Shown here: piece after piece, positions 63,301 through 64,000 of the stretch | How positions within the stretch are numbered: the first letter of the stretch is position 1 | Layout of the letters: the number at the start of each line of letters is the position of its first letter | Source: Flavobacteriales bacterium | GTDB lineage: Bacteria > Bacteroidota > Bacteroidia > Flavobacteriales_F > PHOS-HE28 | Length of the DNA stretch: 64,000 nt | Direction: 5' to 3' | Assembly: GCA_016703005.1 (NCBI GenBank) | Contig: JADJCX010000018.1 | Location: 1 to 64,000, forward strand | Program-made: the position numbers and the translations under genes | The notes under the pieces: model-generated | Told to the model about the DNA's origin: nothing | The model's input: only the letters and a program-made list of their open reading frames with translations | Database searches by the model: none

Positions 63301-64000
63301 GCCGACAAGCTGTTGAACGTGCGCGTGCGGAGCAAGGTCAACAACACGTTCGCGGAGTTCGGTCCTGCGTGCAGGATGATGGTCCTCAGCACCCCGATCG
63401 CCTGCCCGACCACGCAGCTTGACAACAACCCGCTGCATGTGGGTACCACCTTGAGCTGCGGTGCCACCGGCAAGGTGGTCGCTGCTTCGGGCAACGCCGG
63501 TAAACTCTGGCCGAACCTCGTGCCGGGTGCCAACAAGTACCAGTACGAATTCGCGTTCTTGAGCGAGAACTACTTGCGCACGATCTCCCCGCCCACGGGC
63601 CAATACGCCCTGATGTTGGGCAACTGGGTCACCAACCCATTGCTCTGCGGCACGTTCGAATACGATGTGCGCGTGCGGGCCAGCTTCGACGGCGGTGCTA
63701 CGTGGTGCCCTTGGGGACCCATGTGCACGGTGGAGATCACCAACAACCCGCCGAACAATTGCAGTGGCTTTGGCGGGTTCACCGGTGGAGGAGGGTTGAA
63801 CAGCTTGGAAGAGCCAGAGACCGAGGTGTTGATGTTGCCGAACCCGGTTCGCGATGGTCACGTGCAATTGCAGCTCAAAGCGCTCTCAACCGATGCTGCG
63901 GAAGTCACGATCGACATTTTCGACCTCTTCGGTAAGCGGGTCATGGCACGCACCATTGCTACTGAAGGTGCCGAGGAATTGACCACCGTGCTCGAACTGG
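60372..64000 (+). CDS. Very large T9SS cargo protein, Ig/PKD-like and P-domains, runs off the window (two frameshifts)
   Basis: Longer than 1200 residues, continuing past base 64000. A signal peptide precedes an N-terminal domain with CLTSPGGENGTLTPTCNGTTQ. Then come Ig/PKD-like repeats (PVPSATAGGNSPICEGATLNLTG type, ending in VTVNPG), and a proprotein-convertase P-domain (about 61465-61965, ending in WKLLIRDDANGDAGSVTSWSI, in parts). Cys-rich modules CNDGDPCTINDVVNGSCTCSG and CNDGNPFTTGDVVNGACACVG follow (about 62493-62710), with Asp-rich calcium-like DSDNDGTCDPLD. The last part holds more beta-rich domains and the start of a T9SS type A sorting domain (EEPETEVLMLPNPVRDGHVQ). Frame changes near 62255 and 63148. 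The 238-base gap before it holds no clear promoter. Confidence 0.78.

Overview
The window looks like the chromosome of a GC-rich (roughly 55-60% by eye) member of the Bacteroidota, probably order Flavobacteriales. The evidence is several proteins ending in type IX secretion (T9SS) sorting domains, a PorE-like T9SS lipoprotein, paired DUF2851 and PspC-domain genes, a DUF3467 gene just after rpoC, -7 promoter boxes of the TAnnTTTG type, and the gene order rpsU-xer-hpf-tRNAs-tuf-tRNA(Trp)-secE-nusG-rplKAJL-rpoBC. Many genes, including essential ones (prfA, rplA, rpoC), carry single-base frameshifts while their sequence is otherwise well preserved. A G/T-only block also sits at 38167-38311. This points to long-read assembly errors rather than biological decay, and I describe the broken genes as their intact forms.

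Layout. (1) 1-3803: a defence-type locus. It holds the 3' part of a type IIG (Eco57I-like) restriction-methylase, a DUF3800 gene, and a second diverged copy of the methylase's last ~85 codons. (2) 3813-19778: a copper and soft-metal handling island. In order it holds a CDF-type transporter, a five-repeat heavy-metal-binding protein, a Cys-rich four-helix copper-binding protein, a small Cys-rich exported protein, a TylF-like methyltransferase, a T9SS-exported multicopper oxidase, two more T9SS-exported proteins, an AraC-type regulator with an HMA-like N-terminus, a tandem HMA protein, a CopA P-type ATPase, an HMA-DUF3347 lipoprotein, and a second multicopper oxidase fused to a CopB-like C-terminus. 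An M28 peptidase and a cupredoxin-like T9SS protein close it. (3) 19880-31193: a prolyl peptidase, murB, two glycosyltransferases, ftsE, a large TPR protein and an outer-membrane barrel protein. (4) 31357-44711: porE, then housekeeping genes (purM, prfA, pyrF, DUF2851, pspC-like, a retinol-saturase-like oxidoreductase, an rmlD-like reductase, a helix-hairpin-helix protein, apt, acyl-CoA dehydrogenase). (5) 44745-60133: the translation and transcription superoperon, with five tRNAs. (6) 60372-end: a very large T9SS cargo protein that runs off the window.

How the genes work together. The metal island covers every compartment. HMA domains and CopA move Cu(I) from the cytosol outward. The four-helix protein can store copper. 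Periplasmic or outer-membrane multicopper oxidase and DUF3347/HMBD proteins oxidise or chelate it. A second oxidase and a cupredoxin appear to be exported to the cell surface through T9SS. The AraC protein with a metal-site-like N-terminus is the obvious candidate regulator. Shared intergenic elements at 4396 and 5689 and an inverted repeat at 5728 are candidate operators.

The most unusual items are the duplicated methylase tail bracketing DUF3800, the five-repeat metal-binding protein, the shared SxHC-type HMA variant in two neighbouring proteins, and the copper island's combination of oxidases addressed to different compartments.
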